A stretch of DNA of 64,000 nucleotides from Hirundichthys speculiger (Eukaryota > Chordata > Actinopteri > Beloniformes > Exocoetidae): the NCBI GenBank assembly GCA_018398805.1, contig JAGFBZ010002395.1, positions 2,603,001 to 2,667,000 of the forward strand, read 5' to 3'. A program made the position numbers and the translations under genes. Positions 1-13,900 of this stretch are shown here, piece after piece (the first letter of the stretch is position 1; each line of letters begins with the position of its first letter). The notes under the pieces were generated by a model, which had not been told where the DNA came from, made no database searches, and worked only from the letters and a program-made list of their open reading frames with translations.

Positions 1-88
1 CTGGATTTTGATTTTAAATCAAAGTAAAACAAAATGAACAAGATAAAGTCTCATTGATTTTTTCCCCTCCTTTTTTCCCCCCCTTCAG

Positions 89-3000
89 GTTTCACGAGTT
101 TCATGCGCAGCCCAACATGTGACATTTTTAACCCTTTGCACCATGAAGTGAATCAAGACATGGACCAGCCATTATGTAACTATTTCATCGCCTCCTCCCA
201 TAACACTTACCTGACTGGAGACCAGCTCCTCTCCCACTCCAAGACCGACATGTATGCCTGGGTGCTGCAGTCTGGCTGCCGCTGTGTGGAAGGTATAAAG
301 ACATCTACATTTAAATGCGAATGTGTGGGGAAAAAGTACTGTAAATGGTATTTTAGCTGGGACTGAATTGAATCCTACTGCGCCATCAGGGTCGAGGTAG
401 TGTGTGTGCTGGCACACTTTTCACAATGTCATGACTCAGTGAGGCCCTTCACTGAACAGTGCCGTCATTCATGCCATTAGTAACACCTGGGCTTGTCTTA
501 CTATGACAAATCAATATCCCTGCTGTGAAAGGAGACTATTGTAATTGAATGTGAGATTTTTTTTTTAATGCTTTGCAAAAAGCCCCCACTTACTATGTAT
601 GAAAAGACATTGTGTTGTTTCCTAAGATAATTTGAAATGGACTCACAGATGGAGCAGTTCAGAAGAAGCCTCTAAATATACTTTAATTTGGCTCGTTATT
701 GCTTGGATATCACTTCATTTCCACTATACTTAATTCTGACTACTGTAACAAAACACTGCATTTCTAGATGAGAGGTAAAATATGCATTACCCACATTCAT
801 TTTTCATTTTGTTTCTGTTTTTTCCTGCAGTGGACTGTTGGGACGGCCCTGACGGAGAGCCAATGGTTCAGCATGGCTACACTCTGACCTCCAAGATAAC
901 ATTCAAGTCCGTCATAGAGACCATCAATAAATATGCCTTCGTAAATAATAAGTGAGTGAAGGTTGCCTCTGGTATTTGTGATTTGGTGTTTCGTGGGAAT
1001 TATACTCCATTATCCTGTTCTTATTGTAATGGGGGAAGAAGAGCCTTGAATCCCAAACAAAGAGACCATTTCAGTGTTATTTGTCAGTTTACAGAAGAAA
1101 AATATTCAAATTATTATTATGCTCTGGTCCAAAAAAAACAAAACAAAAGAACATCTTATTGCATGATTAATTTATGTGTTGATTCCAAATTGTCTTCAAC
1201 TGCTTTATTCTGGTCCACTTGGGGGCAAGAACTACAAAGTTGTTCCACTTTTAACGGAAAACTGAAGAAGTTAGGGAAATATGTGAAATGTAAATAGAAA
1301 AAAAACATAATAATTTGCAATTTTCTAAATTCTATACTTGATTAAATAAATTTATGTGCAAACGTTTACTTTAATTCTTGTCCAAAAAAGTTTGACACAG
1401 GTGCAGCAAACATTTTACACTTAAATGTTTAGTAAGTAAATCAATAAGTTTAATTTTTTAGCAGGTGAGTACCTTAACTGGGTGTAATAAAGCCATTTCA
1501 GAGATGCTGAGTTTTTCAGAAGTAAAGCAGGATCCTGTAGCCACTTCACACAGTCATTGATCGGGTCATTAATTGCTCTACTGTCCCCTGCATTTGAACT
1601 GTTTATATTTTGCAGTGTTTTTGTATACCAAGCTGCTATCTGCTATTATCCTATTTTCACATTGTTTTTTTTTGTCACTCAACTTTTGTCTTTGTTTACT
1701 TTTGTATTCAGGGGCGCCGCTAGGGATTTTGGGCCCCATGAAAAGAATCTTTACCGGGCCCCCCAACACAGTGGCGAAATTTGTTGATGCTATTTTTGAT
1801 CATCATTAGGGGCCTCTCTGGGCCCCCCTCAATCATGGGCCCCTATAATCCGTATCCTTTACCCCCCCTTTTCGGCGCCCCAGTTTGTATTACCCTATTT
1901 GTATTTTTTTTTACATTGCACTATCTAGTGATTAGTGTTCAGCGTTTTATCTGTATGCAACAGGGGTCTGAGAGCAACATAATTTTGATTCTCTGCATGT
2001 ACTCTGCATGTGATAGAATTGACAATAAAGCAGACTTAGACTTTGTAAAGAAGTGCTGGAGATTGGCTTTCTTCTGCCTCTGCTCTCCAGTGGTGCATTC
2101 ACAGCCCCTCCCCGAGGATGTTCTTTCAAAAAGCATTACGGCATTCTGTAATCAGAAGCTAGTCCTCAGCTAGCAATCTCTCTGGTCTCTAATCTCTGTG
2201 GTTACTGACCGCTTTATTCAGTCAGCTATTAATACAGTATAGTACTGAATAAATGCTCACATATATTAAAGTTTCTACCTAGTCGTTCCAGTGGGGCACA
2301 CATGAGTGCTTTCCTCAGCTTTGCCATAGCTGCTCGCCTTAGCATTCTTTTTGCTGTTGCAGGAGGGAGACATTTTGATGAATTTGCTGAAATTTTATGA
2401 TAGGTTTAACACAAACGTTAGAGAGCTACATTCACATTTTTCAAAAAGCAATGATTCGTGGCAGTAATTAGCACCTATTACTAAACCATCTGCTGAGCGG
2501 CTTGTCCTCAGGTCCCCTGAAGAGCCAATGAAGTCTCTGCTGGGTTCAGTAGCTCCCAAACAAATCTTACTTCCTACTGCCACACTGGCTCACATTTAAT
2601 TCTATCGTAACCTCTTATCAAGGCAGTTATAACACTGTTTATTTGACTCCACATTAGAAATGTAGCCAAAATCTGAATAAAGTCATATGTCTTTAGCTTA
2701 TTTTTCTATTATCAGCATAACTTTTAGTCATTCTGTCTTTGATCCATGAGACATTGTTACAAGCTGTCAGTTATGGAGCCCCGTTTGGGTCATAATTCAA
2801 TGAATAAATGAGTCTATTATTATGAAATACAGGTGTTTATTATTATGAAATACGTATCCATTATTATGAAATACATGTTTATTATTATGAAATATGTCCC
2901 ATTATTATGAAAAAATTGTAATTATTATGAAATATATTTTTATTATTATTATTTAATCTTAGTTTAATGCATAATAGTTTATTTCAGAAATTGCTTTTTT

Positions 3001-4974
3001 ATCTAGGAATTAGCTTTTACATAATGCCTTCATTTTTCATAAGAATGAGCTTTTACATAATAATGATATTTTGCCACTGGGCAGGACCAGTGGTTGACCT
3101 GCATGCTCATTGGCCGATCCTTCTCCATTCTACGCTCTGACTTCAACTAGTTTTGGCTGTGAGGTCCCGTTAGCAGCGGGCTGTGGCGTGTCACATGTGC
3201 ATGTCAGCTTTTATCTGTAAACTGAGGTGCCTTCTGCTACCTGCTGCCTTGGAGTAGATACAATGCACCTCTCGCCCACTATCGAGATTCACTGTTCTGT
3301 TGCTTATGCCTCAATGAAAGAGCAGCCAATCACATAAATGGCTCCGCCCTCTCTGCTGTGATTGACACACAAATCATTCTTATGAAAAACAAAGCCATTA
3401 TTATGTAGAAGCTAATTCTTATGAAAAAAAAAACATTATCATAATAATGGGAAATATTTAATAATAATAAACATGCATTTCATAATAATGGGAAATATTT
3501 CATAATAATAAATGCCTGTATTTCATAATAATAGATTCATTTATTCATTGAATTATGACCTAAATGGGGCTCCATAGTCAGTAGCTGTTGCTGGTTTAAA
3601 TAAATTGCTTTATACTTTGGATTTTATTTATTTATTTATTTTTGCCAAGAGTTGAGTGAGAGATGTTGCATTATTTACATTTCTGTTCAGGAAAAGCTGC
3701 TTAACTTATCTCTGGTTGACCCCATTAGAGCCACAGATTATCAGGTACACTGTGTTGTTGAACAAACCAGATTTAAAGTATTAATTAGTGAGCTTTACAG
3801 GCATCAAGGGATTTTTTTTTCTTTTTCTGTGAGAAACCTATTTCCCTCATTTCTTCATCGTAAGCTAAAATTACTTTTTCCAGGATGTAGCTTTATATTT
3901 ATCTCACAGACAGTCCCAGATGTTAAAGTGTCCAGCCTCATTTTCCCATAATATGTAAGTGTTACCGAGGCTAGGAATTTCAAAGATTATGCACTCCATT
4001 ATGAATTCAGCTATTCAATATTGTCTCCCCAAAGAGAATACATTAACTAGTTAGGAAATACCTGCAAATTGTCTTTAACTCATTCATAATTAATTAGTAA
4101 TCTTTAATTAGGCCAGCAGGGAGACCAGATTAATAAACGGAACGTCCTGTGCCTCATTGCTCTCCCTCTTGTCGCTCCTGTTGCTGTTCCCACCAACACG
4201 TTCAGCTTACCCTCAGTGCCACCTGTTAATATGATTGCTCTTCCACATCCCTCTGTCTCTTTCCCTCTCTCACACACTCACACACACACACACATATTAC
4301 ACCACACACTGAGCCACCTCTGTTGTACACAAGAGGAGTGGCTGAATGTCTCTCTGTCAAAATGAAATGACTGGATCGCTCTCTGTTGTTTCTCCTGGCC
4401 GTGTGCAGAGCCCACACGAGTATGCACGAGAGTGTGTGGTCTGTGTAGTTTTCAGAGATCAGAGGTGGAGGTGGGAGCAGGGCTGTGTCCCTTGAGGGAG
4501 AGCTGTCAGTTTGACAAACCTGACATTTGAGCTGTGCTGCTGTGAGGCCACAAGTCATTTCACCCTTTCTAAATGAAAACACTGACTGAGACACACACAG
4601 CACATTTGCTTACACACAGACGCACACACCTTAGTATGGAGGAAAAGGTGTGGAGCCGTGTTTTTATTGTTTACCTTCTCTCTGTTCTAGTGAAAGCAAA
4701 GTGGAAATGCAAGTACACCCTGAAGAATGGATTATCACCAGTCCCCCTTTAAATATTTAGTTTTTTTGAAGCCTGTCTATGTTTCTTTATTCTGTTTTGT
4801 AGATACCCAGTGATTCTCTCTGTAGAGAACCACTGTAGCATCCAGCAGCAGAAGAAGATTGCACAACACCTGCGAGAAATCTTTGGAGACAAACTGGATG
4901 TGGGACATGTGCTGAGCAGAGACTCCAAAACATTACCCAGTCCTCACAGCCTGCAAGGGAAGATCCTCATCAAA
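89..4974 (+). CDS. plch1: plch1 exons for the catalytic X domain (89-292, 831-951, 4803-4974)
   Basis: These three exons encode the PI-PLC X box, half of the catalytic TIM barrel. The first catalytic histidine is visible in [13 protein letters not shown], the metal-ligand region in [11 protein letters not shown], and the second catalytic histidine in [11 protein letters not shown]. The run ends in a conserved GKILIK. The first exon enters with two bases of a split codon, so coding continues upstream of the window. The 3.85-kb intron between 951 and 4803 carries two transposon insertions. All expected catalytic residues are present. Confidence 0.95.
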
Positions 4975-7900
4975 GTAAGCATACATCAGTGGATAAATGG
5001 GTGGAGGACTGACTGAGATTCTATGTTTATATATTAATAAGCTTATAAATGACATCAGAACTCACCCTTTACTGTACTTGTGGATCAAAGGATCTATTTC
5101 ATACTTCCCCATACTCTCACTGCAAGGAAGAAAGAAAAGTGCTCATTATCTACCAATATTTGACTGCATATGCGCCGCTATGTGAAGGAGCGAATGGGAA
5201 AGGCACTGTGAGGCTACTAATTACTTCTTTTAAACAGATGTAGAAAAGGAAGAGTAAGCGAAGATAAAATTAGGTCATTGTATTAATCATGGATGTGAAG
5301 AGAGATGAGAGAGTTTCTGACATATGTTACCTCAATAGGAGATTGTTGGCTCACTTATTTAATAATATTTACTGTACAAACACAAACTGACTCAGGTGGA
5401 GACTGTCACATCACATTTTTAAACAACCGGTGATAATAGTATGAAATTTAAAAGTTAAACTTTTTTACAGATTTAAACGTTATTTGGCCAAATATTAAAA
5501 CAACCTCTTGAATCACTGTTATGAATCATTCAGTTTCTTGTGAACTTGAAACTGAACTACAAAGCCTGTCATGGGTATTCTGTCTCCAAACACCTCTGAG
5601 CACGGTTTCACTTGAATACATTTCTCCATGAATGCAGGACTGTAGGCTGTTTTCTTTTTGAATCATGTTTCTGCCTTTTACTTTCACTGTGGAACATATG
5701 AGGCACATTTGGTCCAAACAGTTCTCGTGAATCTCAAGTACAATGCTTTCAGGGCTACCTTTCTGTTTGCCCTTGCATTGAACATAAAGATACACATGGA
5801 ATTTCTTGGCAGCTTGGTGGTTGGTATTCAACTCAAAACGTGATCTATTTTGATGTCTTTCTGACCAAATCAGTCAAAGTGCATGTTAGGGTGCATGAAA
5901 GGTTCCCCCCTTCTCTTTCTATTCTCACTTTAGATAGGAACACTGAGGAGGTCAGCTGTTGGTTAGTAGAGGAGTCAAGCTCATGTATTTGATTTGTTTA
6001 ACATTTAAGGGCGAGTTTAAAACCTGTTGTGCACATGAGCAACATTTGCAGTAAAGAGCTATTTCACAGAGGGTCCCTTAGATGCAGGGAGGTTGTACCC
6101 TAAAAAGACTTAAGAATGGAACTCTATGAACTGCAATAGTCCACTGACCCTGTAGAGTGTAATAGAGGGCAAAGGTTACTTCCTGAAAGAGTAAAAGTCT
6201 TCTGAGGATTTCCTGAGGTCCAGAGGTGCCTGTACTGGCTTCAACTTCAGAGTTCATCTTTCACTTTTTATTTTATTTTAAACCGAAATTTTAATAACTA
6301 CTTTTGTAACCAGTTCCTACCATGTGAACAGAAAAAGCAATGCACTTCCTCCAGAAACTAAACGAAAAACTTTCCTGCAGCCTGGAGGTGTCTATGGAAA
6401 CTCACTCTTCAGGGATGCGGCATCACTGCTCTTTAATTTTCTAATTGCTCTCTAACTGCTCTCTAATTGTTGGTCAGAACGATAAAGCTAAACTCTGAAG
6501 CTCGCCATTTCAGAAATCTTATATCGCACAACACTTTTCTTACTGTGTTAAGTGAAACAAAGGACTGAGTCTCAAAGTTCAGGGTTGTGATTAATGTCCA
6601 TATGGATAAGCTGCAGCTGTGGATGGAAGTCACCAAGGATGAAACGCTCACATTGATTTATGCCTTAATTCCGTGACACATGTGCACACATGTAGAGACT
6701 TTGGGAGTAAAGCTCCAGCTTGCAGAGAATTTCCAGGTCGTGAAGTTGTAGATGGAGAAATTATGGAGTGTAACATATTATACAAAGCTGGATTGTTTTA
6801 GCGCTCATACCTATTTTGCTCTGCCTTCCAAATCAAGAAGTCGAGAGCAGTGAGGATGACAGGCTCCCGTACATATTTAAGTAACAACATTTTAAAGGTT
6901 TTGTACTTTAGACATGTCAAAATGTCAGAGGTTCCAGAAGAGAGTGTGTCCTCAGTAGAGATTAGTATTTAAGAGATCTTCGAAAGTATGTCTTTACTTT
7001 TGAGAGCAGTGTGTTCTGCAGGTCCTTCCAAGATCACAGAACCACATGAGGTTTGCGATGCCAGCTGACTTTCCTGAGAGGATGCAGTAGTCACCAAGGA
7101 GCATTAGCTTGTACGATTGTTTATCTCAAAGAATCCTCACAAGCTTATCTTTTTTTGGAGTGTACTCTAAAGATAAATTATGTTTAACATAATCATAGTC
7201 AAAAATTTTTTTTTTCCCCAAGAAATGTCAATTCTCACTTTGACAGATCTAAGATTCAATATTCTTATTCATATAATGGTGTCAAGACTTTCAGGAACAT
7301 CTGTATGAGCAAAAGCTATCAGTATTTATGAAATAACCAAACGTGAGAAGAAAGTCTACCTTAAAGGAGCCATGGCTTTGCCCGTTCCGAGTCACATGTC
7401 TCAAAATAAAGGAGCATCATCAATTTTCTATGAAGCCCCTTTACGGCCTCTCTTCACATTGTTTTTTTTTTCCCCCTTTGACAGCCTTTCACATTTCTCT
7501 TCCTTCCGCACCATAAAGAGATATGCCGTAGAGCTTTTCGACTCTCGCGCATAACAAAAGAAATGTGATAGACTGCTTGTGGCAGTGGTTAAAGTGAGGG
7601 CAGTGAGAGACTCAATGTACAGCAAGAAGCTTTGAGTCTCCTATTTTTATTAGAAGATGCTCAGAAAACCTGCACTCCCACTCACACCTTCAGAACGGTT
7701 CACTAATGGGCTTGGAGTGTGTTGAAAGAGCTGCCCAGGGAGCTTCTCTGGGTACCTTCAGCCAGTTGTGCATTGTGTATGTGTTTGCACACGTGTGCAC
7801 TGTGTGCCCCCTTGTCTTCTAAGACGTGACAGAAAAGGGTTTTACTCTGCCAGCAAATCCTGGTAAAAGAGCAACATGAAGACAGGGCTTGTGTTTATTC

Positions 7901-10900
7901 CTCTGTGCCTGGGTTTCAGTGAAATATATTGAATTGTGCCTTGTTGTTTTTGAACTGTCTCAGACGTGTGTATAAAAAGGGATGAGTGAGGTATGGTGCT
8001 GTACTTCAGATATATTCATGGGTCAAATGTATGTTTGTCTCTCCTCCCATCACCTTATCCTTTGCCCCTGCAGGGGAAGCGGCTGCCTGCCTATCTGTCT
8101 GCAGACGCTGAGGAGGGGGAGGTGTCTGACGATGACAGCGCCGATGAAATTGAGGAGGACTTCAAACTCAAGAGCAGCAATGTAAGACAAGGAAATGTGG
8201 CTGTATATTTTATGTGCATAACATTTTAAACTGCCACTTTCACATGTTCACTCTGCTATCATTATTTTCACCACTTTGCTTATCTAGGAAATTAATGTAC
8301 AAGAGTCTGTCTTTTATAATAGATCAGCCATTCTCAAACTTCAGAATACCACGGCCCAATTTGAAATGTGAAAAATATCCCAAACCTTTAATCACAACTG
8401 TAATCAACATACAAGACTCGGCGCTATGTTCCAATATTATTCCAATATTCCAATATTAATGTAGGGTGACACGTCCTATTAAGTTAAGATGACAGTAGAA
8501 TGACACTCAACTGGTTTATTTTATTACTTATAATTTTTTTCAAAATCATGTCATGAATATTTTACAGTAATTAAGACATATTTAAAGAATACAGGTTTAA
8601 AAACATATTTCTTTGTTTATTTTAATGACCTCTCACTGCCCACCTGCAGTACTACGACGGGCCACCAGGGGGCCACAGCCCACACTTTTGGAATCACTGT
8701 TATAGATGATAAACTGCCATTGTAATAAGTAGATTAAGGATGTTGGCAAGGTAGAAAACCATTCAGAAACCCCTTTTTTATTTACACAGTTTAATATTCA
8801 GTCATTACCTGTGACGGAGGTCTGACACCTGCGTTTCTGCATGCATGATACTTTAATCACATGCACTCATGTTCTCAAAGAAAAGAATTATCCTGCTACA
8901 CATGAAAACAATGGTACTGACAGACTTAGGCTGGTGTGTCAAAGATAAAATAGCTGCAGAAATAAGATACTTTAGTTTAGTAATATTTTACAAAGTAGTT
9001 TACCCCCATAAAAATATCAAATACAAAATGACTGTACTGTAAAAGTTAACCTATTACAGAGATGCAAGATTTCCTTTAGACTTCAGCATTTGTTTTTTAT
9101 TTTATTTTTTTTTCATCGCTAATTTTATCTTAGTCATTTTCATTCATCATCATTATTATTTGGTGCTGCATTAGTGCCAGGTTCCTCCTTAGCAAATTTC
9201 CAGCAGGAAAACACTCGTTTTTTCAGACAGTCCAGTTGTGTAACCGAACATGGTATCATTCCAGCACATTTAGCTGGAGGCATGAAGCACCAGATGCCAC
9301 CTCAGACGATAGCTGCATTTTAAAAGGGATGTTGGCAGGTTTCTGGGATGTTTTACACTGATCTCATTAAAAAAGTATGCTTTCACAGCAGTCAGTGCTA
9401 ACATTACACTAATAGAGTGATATACATTTAATACAGTGGTGTTGCATTAACATTAGAATGAGTTTTATGGCATTGCTTTACCCTCATTGTTTATGATGTT
9501 TATCCATTTTAATCCTAGTTTTATGGATACCAACCTATGTGACCAGCAGTAAATGGAAGATGCAGAAGCGGCACTGCAGACCAGCATATGTAGACACGGT
9601 TACTTTTTATTGCTGTTGCTGCTCCTGTTGTTCTTGCCATTGGGAGCATTTAAAGTTTGAAATATGCTATTAAATGCTTAAATTGCACACTCATCCTCTT
9701 CATGCAGAGTACTATCAAAACTGCATCACTTTTAACTTTCCTTATTGATAGTGCATGTTTATTTTAAAGATATGCAGTTTTTGCCTGAGCAGTTGCTTGA
9801 AGGTCTTATTAATAAGTAGTGGCATCACTACAGATTTGATTTCTGGCATTTCATCAGTGCAGTTTGTTGACTTGGTTTTAAAACAGTGGTACTCTCTGTC
9901 ATCTCGTCCTCCCTTTCAACTCCTCTTCCACCTAGGGCAACGGTCATCACCAAGTGGAGTCTCACATCAGAAAAAAACTGGACTCTCTCTTGAAGGAGTC
10001 TCGGATCGGAGACAAGGAGGATACCGACAGCTTCAGCATCAGAGCTCTGCTTCGAGCCACTCATCAGGGCCTTCAGAAGAACCTGCGGCAGGTACGGCCC
10101 CAAGGCAGTGTGTTGAGCTGCACATGGGGAGGAGTGATACTTCCCTTTTAGTCTCCTTACTCTACGAAGAGATGAAGAAGTGAAAAAAAAGGGGATAAAA
10201 CTAGAGCACGGAGTTAGGTGTTAGTGGGGAGGATGGAGAAAATTCAGGAGCTGGCTTATTGCATCTATCGCAAGTCAAACACACCCACTGAACTGAACAG
10301 ATAAATATTGACAGACAAACAGCATCGTCAGGCCTGATGCTCTGTTAACATTTGCATATGGTGTTTCATTAAAACAGAGCAAAAATGACTAAATGTCTGC
10401 ATTGTAACTTAATATTTAATTTCCCTGCTCGACTCTTGTGTTATTTATAGAAGCTTTTGGTTTCCTGGTAGTGGGCGTCGAGCATCAGGGTTCCCTATCT
10501 TCCCTATCCTAGTCATGCTTTTCTGGTGATCCCCTTCACCTCTTTCTGTCTCAAAAGCTTTTTTTCCTGGAGTTGCTATTTTTCTTATTTCTCGCCCACT
10601 GCCCTATTCGGCTGTGTTATGCGTTATTGGCTCCTGTTTATTGCAGCCCCTCCAGCTCTTGAGCTTTAGGGTTTAAATGACTCACCGGGCGCTAATGTGT
10701 TTGGTATTGAATTCACCCAGAATGAGCCCCACACACGAATGCAAGTGAGCAGGCACGAACACAGACGTGAAATGTCTCTGAATGTGTTTCCTCTCCTGTC
10801 CTCTAGAGCTCCAGGGGGGTTCTGAAGAAATCCCAAAGCAGATCCTTTATTACGACACTCAAGCAGAAGGTAAGGATTATGGAAAATGAGGGGAAACTGA

Positions 10901-13900
10901 AGGGAAAAACTTGCCATGGGGTAGCTGAAGGGATGTCCTGCTGTGATTAATGATTTGGGTCAAGGAAAATTTGAGGATTACTTGTAAGGGTTAGAGCAAG
11001 GGGTGCACCATGATGTCAGATAAACAGGATTTCAAATGCCACAAATGTGGCTCTCTTGTTAATCTTGCTGTGTTATTATAGAAATAAAAGGGGTGCTTAC
11101 TTTATAAAGAGTGGGCGTACAGTACTCTGAACATAACTTGCCCCACATCAGGGTATAGTATCAGCATAAGTCAGCATGACGGGCTCTGTTTTTATGCCAT
11201 GATGGGTAATCATAAGAGTAACATTTAATTTATTCCCTTTTATGTAAATGGATGCATAGATATGCCCCCTGAATATAATACAGTAGAATTGATAGACATT
11301 AAGTTAGCCTTAAAAATGCCATAAATTGGATTCAACAAATTCAAACAAAATGGTTCAGAATATTAATAAGGGGTTTTACACATAATTATAGGTCGTTTAA
11401 GGCTCCTCATGATTAGCATCACTTATTGAGAAAAAAAAACAATCTGTTTTTATTTGGTATAAATCTGTCTAGAAGAATTTAGGAAAAGGCTGTTTGAAGA
11501 GTTTTTTTTTTTTTCTTTTAGCCCGCTGTAGCGCTGTAGGTATCAGGATTACAATTTGGTGACAGACACATGGTCTGGTTCTACAGAGAAGATGAGCACA
11601 GTTAATCCGTGGGTTATGCATAACTTTGAATTACATACACAGATCTAAAGAATGCAATGAATTGATGCAGATTCTTTTAAAGTCTGTTTTTTCAAAAAAA
11701 TAGCTGGCAGTGCACACTGTCTGAGAAATACAATGAAAAATGTTCTTTGGCTATCCATCTTCTTCCTTTTAGTGTCTTCTTTTCCCTCTTGTACTGTATA
11801 TACCCAGTCATGTTTCTACTTTGTTCTTTTGTGCATCATTTTGCACCTTTTGTATTGGTTACCAGTGAGTTGGTTAATTGTCTAAATGACTAAATATAGG
11901 CAATTTAGGTAATTACTAGACCTTCATCCTCTTCTCAACCCCAGCTCTTCTAGATATGGTGCTTCTCTCAAAAAGAAAAAAAAATGTATATATACATTTT
12001 TACATTTTACATTTTTTAAATACATAAAATGTAATCATACTGTAATTACTTATATTAAACCTAACATGACCACGCCGTGTACAAGCTCACAGTGTTGTAT
12101 TTGTAGTAGAAGCCTATCTGTGGATCATTCCGCAGCCTCAGTGTTCTTGAACATGAACAATATGCTTAAAACAGTCTTGTACCAACTCCGGCCGCTGCTC
12201 TTGTGCTTTGAGGAGCCAGCATTACCTGTGATGCGCTCCATATTTTATACATTTATCAGGATCATTAATTCAAGGCAAAAGCATCTTTCTAAAAAGTACC
12301 AATCTGTTTTTTGTTTTTTTGTTTTTTTAACATGTATCTGTACATGTCCATGTTATCCAGAGACACTCCAAATCCAGGCTGTCATGCCAAAGTGTAGACA
12401 AGGATGAAGACGTTCAGGAAAAGTCTGGAAAGGAAGCTGTGGGACAATTCAACAGGTGACCTTTGAACAGCTTTGCCACAACAGTGAAAATTACTGATCA
12501 CTTAGAGGTTTATGGGTGCGAGCACTGAACAATTGCTTCATTATTAGTGACCTGAAACCTCTTATCTTCTATGTGAAGGAAGCAGTGATGGACAGAAAGC
12601 TTTGACTGAGATTCCTGCTGTTCTATTGTAATCTCTTAGATGAAATATGTACAGCCAGGTGTACTCTTCATGCCATGTCTAGAAGAATATTTTTCAGTGT
12701 AGAAAGTGTTTTTTTCTTTTTTTTTTTTTTTTGCTGTTGTTGGATTATTATTATTTTGCATTTCTAAATGTTGTAATATAAGGACATTTGTTACCTTATA
12801 TTTCCAGTTGTAGATTGTAGGGCTTGAATTACTGTCAAAAATTAATGTGCCTGTAGGTAGTGTAATCTGCATCAATGAAAAGTATCATCTGTTTTATTAT
12901 AATGTGACAGGGAAGCCATAATAATAGGTGTCATTTAAGTTAAGAGGAATCAACAGTGCTTTTGGAGTATATGAAAATGGATATTCCACTTCACAATCTC
13001 TTCATTTAATGATTCACTTTAGTGGTTGTCAATCTTTCTCTTATCATACAAATGTTGCACTGAAAGCTCACAAAATTAATATTCTAGCTTCCAAAAGCAT
13101 GTTACGTATTCAGTTTAGAATCACACATCAACTTGCCAAAAACCAAATATGTTATTCCAATATTAGAAATCACACATTTGCCAGAATTTTGTTCGCATTG
13201 TTTGTCTCACTAAGTTGTCTTTTAATCCTCTTTCTGTATGAGTGAGCATCGGGCAAGAAGCATGTGCTCTCAGCGTTGTTTTCCTCCCTCAGTGGTTCTC
13301 TGCATACAAGGCCTTTTATTCTCCCTGTTCTTTCAGCCCCTGTTCCTGGTTGCATATTCACGTATGCCTGACCTCGGGAACCGTCACAATACAGATTCCT
13401 GCAAGCATGCATCTGATTGGCTGTGTGACTGAATATATTTGTCTAAGACTGTGTGTGCTTGGGAGTGCAGGTGGATGTTGGTGTGGCTTTGCGAGTACCG
13501 CTGCACTGCATGGCTTCTGGTCCCTATTTAGCTTTTTGCCTTTGATGCTCCTTCCTGTGGTTAGCAAGCTGCTTCTGATGGACAATCCTCTCTGTCCTGC
13601 CATGTTTATCCACAGTAAATAGGTTAAGTGCTTGCGTGTCTTGTGGCATGATTTCTTTTTCGTTTGACCTACCTAACTGGCATTTACATGATCTCACAGT
13701 AGCTGTTATATCCTGTCTTGCAATCATTTTAGGGGTGGAAGGAAGAGGAAGACGATGAAGTTGAGCAGAGACCTGTCAAACCTGGTGGTGTTCACCAATT
13801 CTGTTGCCTCACAGGAGTGCCTAAATGAAGGTGAAACATGAAACCTCCGTCAGCTACTCACACACACAAAAAGACAAAAATGTCTAACCCGCATTTTTCT

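Noticed and set aside
956..1297. 113-codon plus-strand frame after a plch1 exon
   Set aside because: Begins inside the intron just after the donor at 952; low-complexity residues, no homology recognised.
4226..4603. 125-codon minus-strand frame
   Set aside because: Spans the CA repeat and CT-rich intron sequence; no domain or splice signals.
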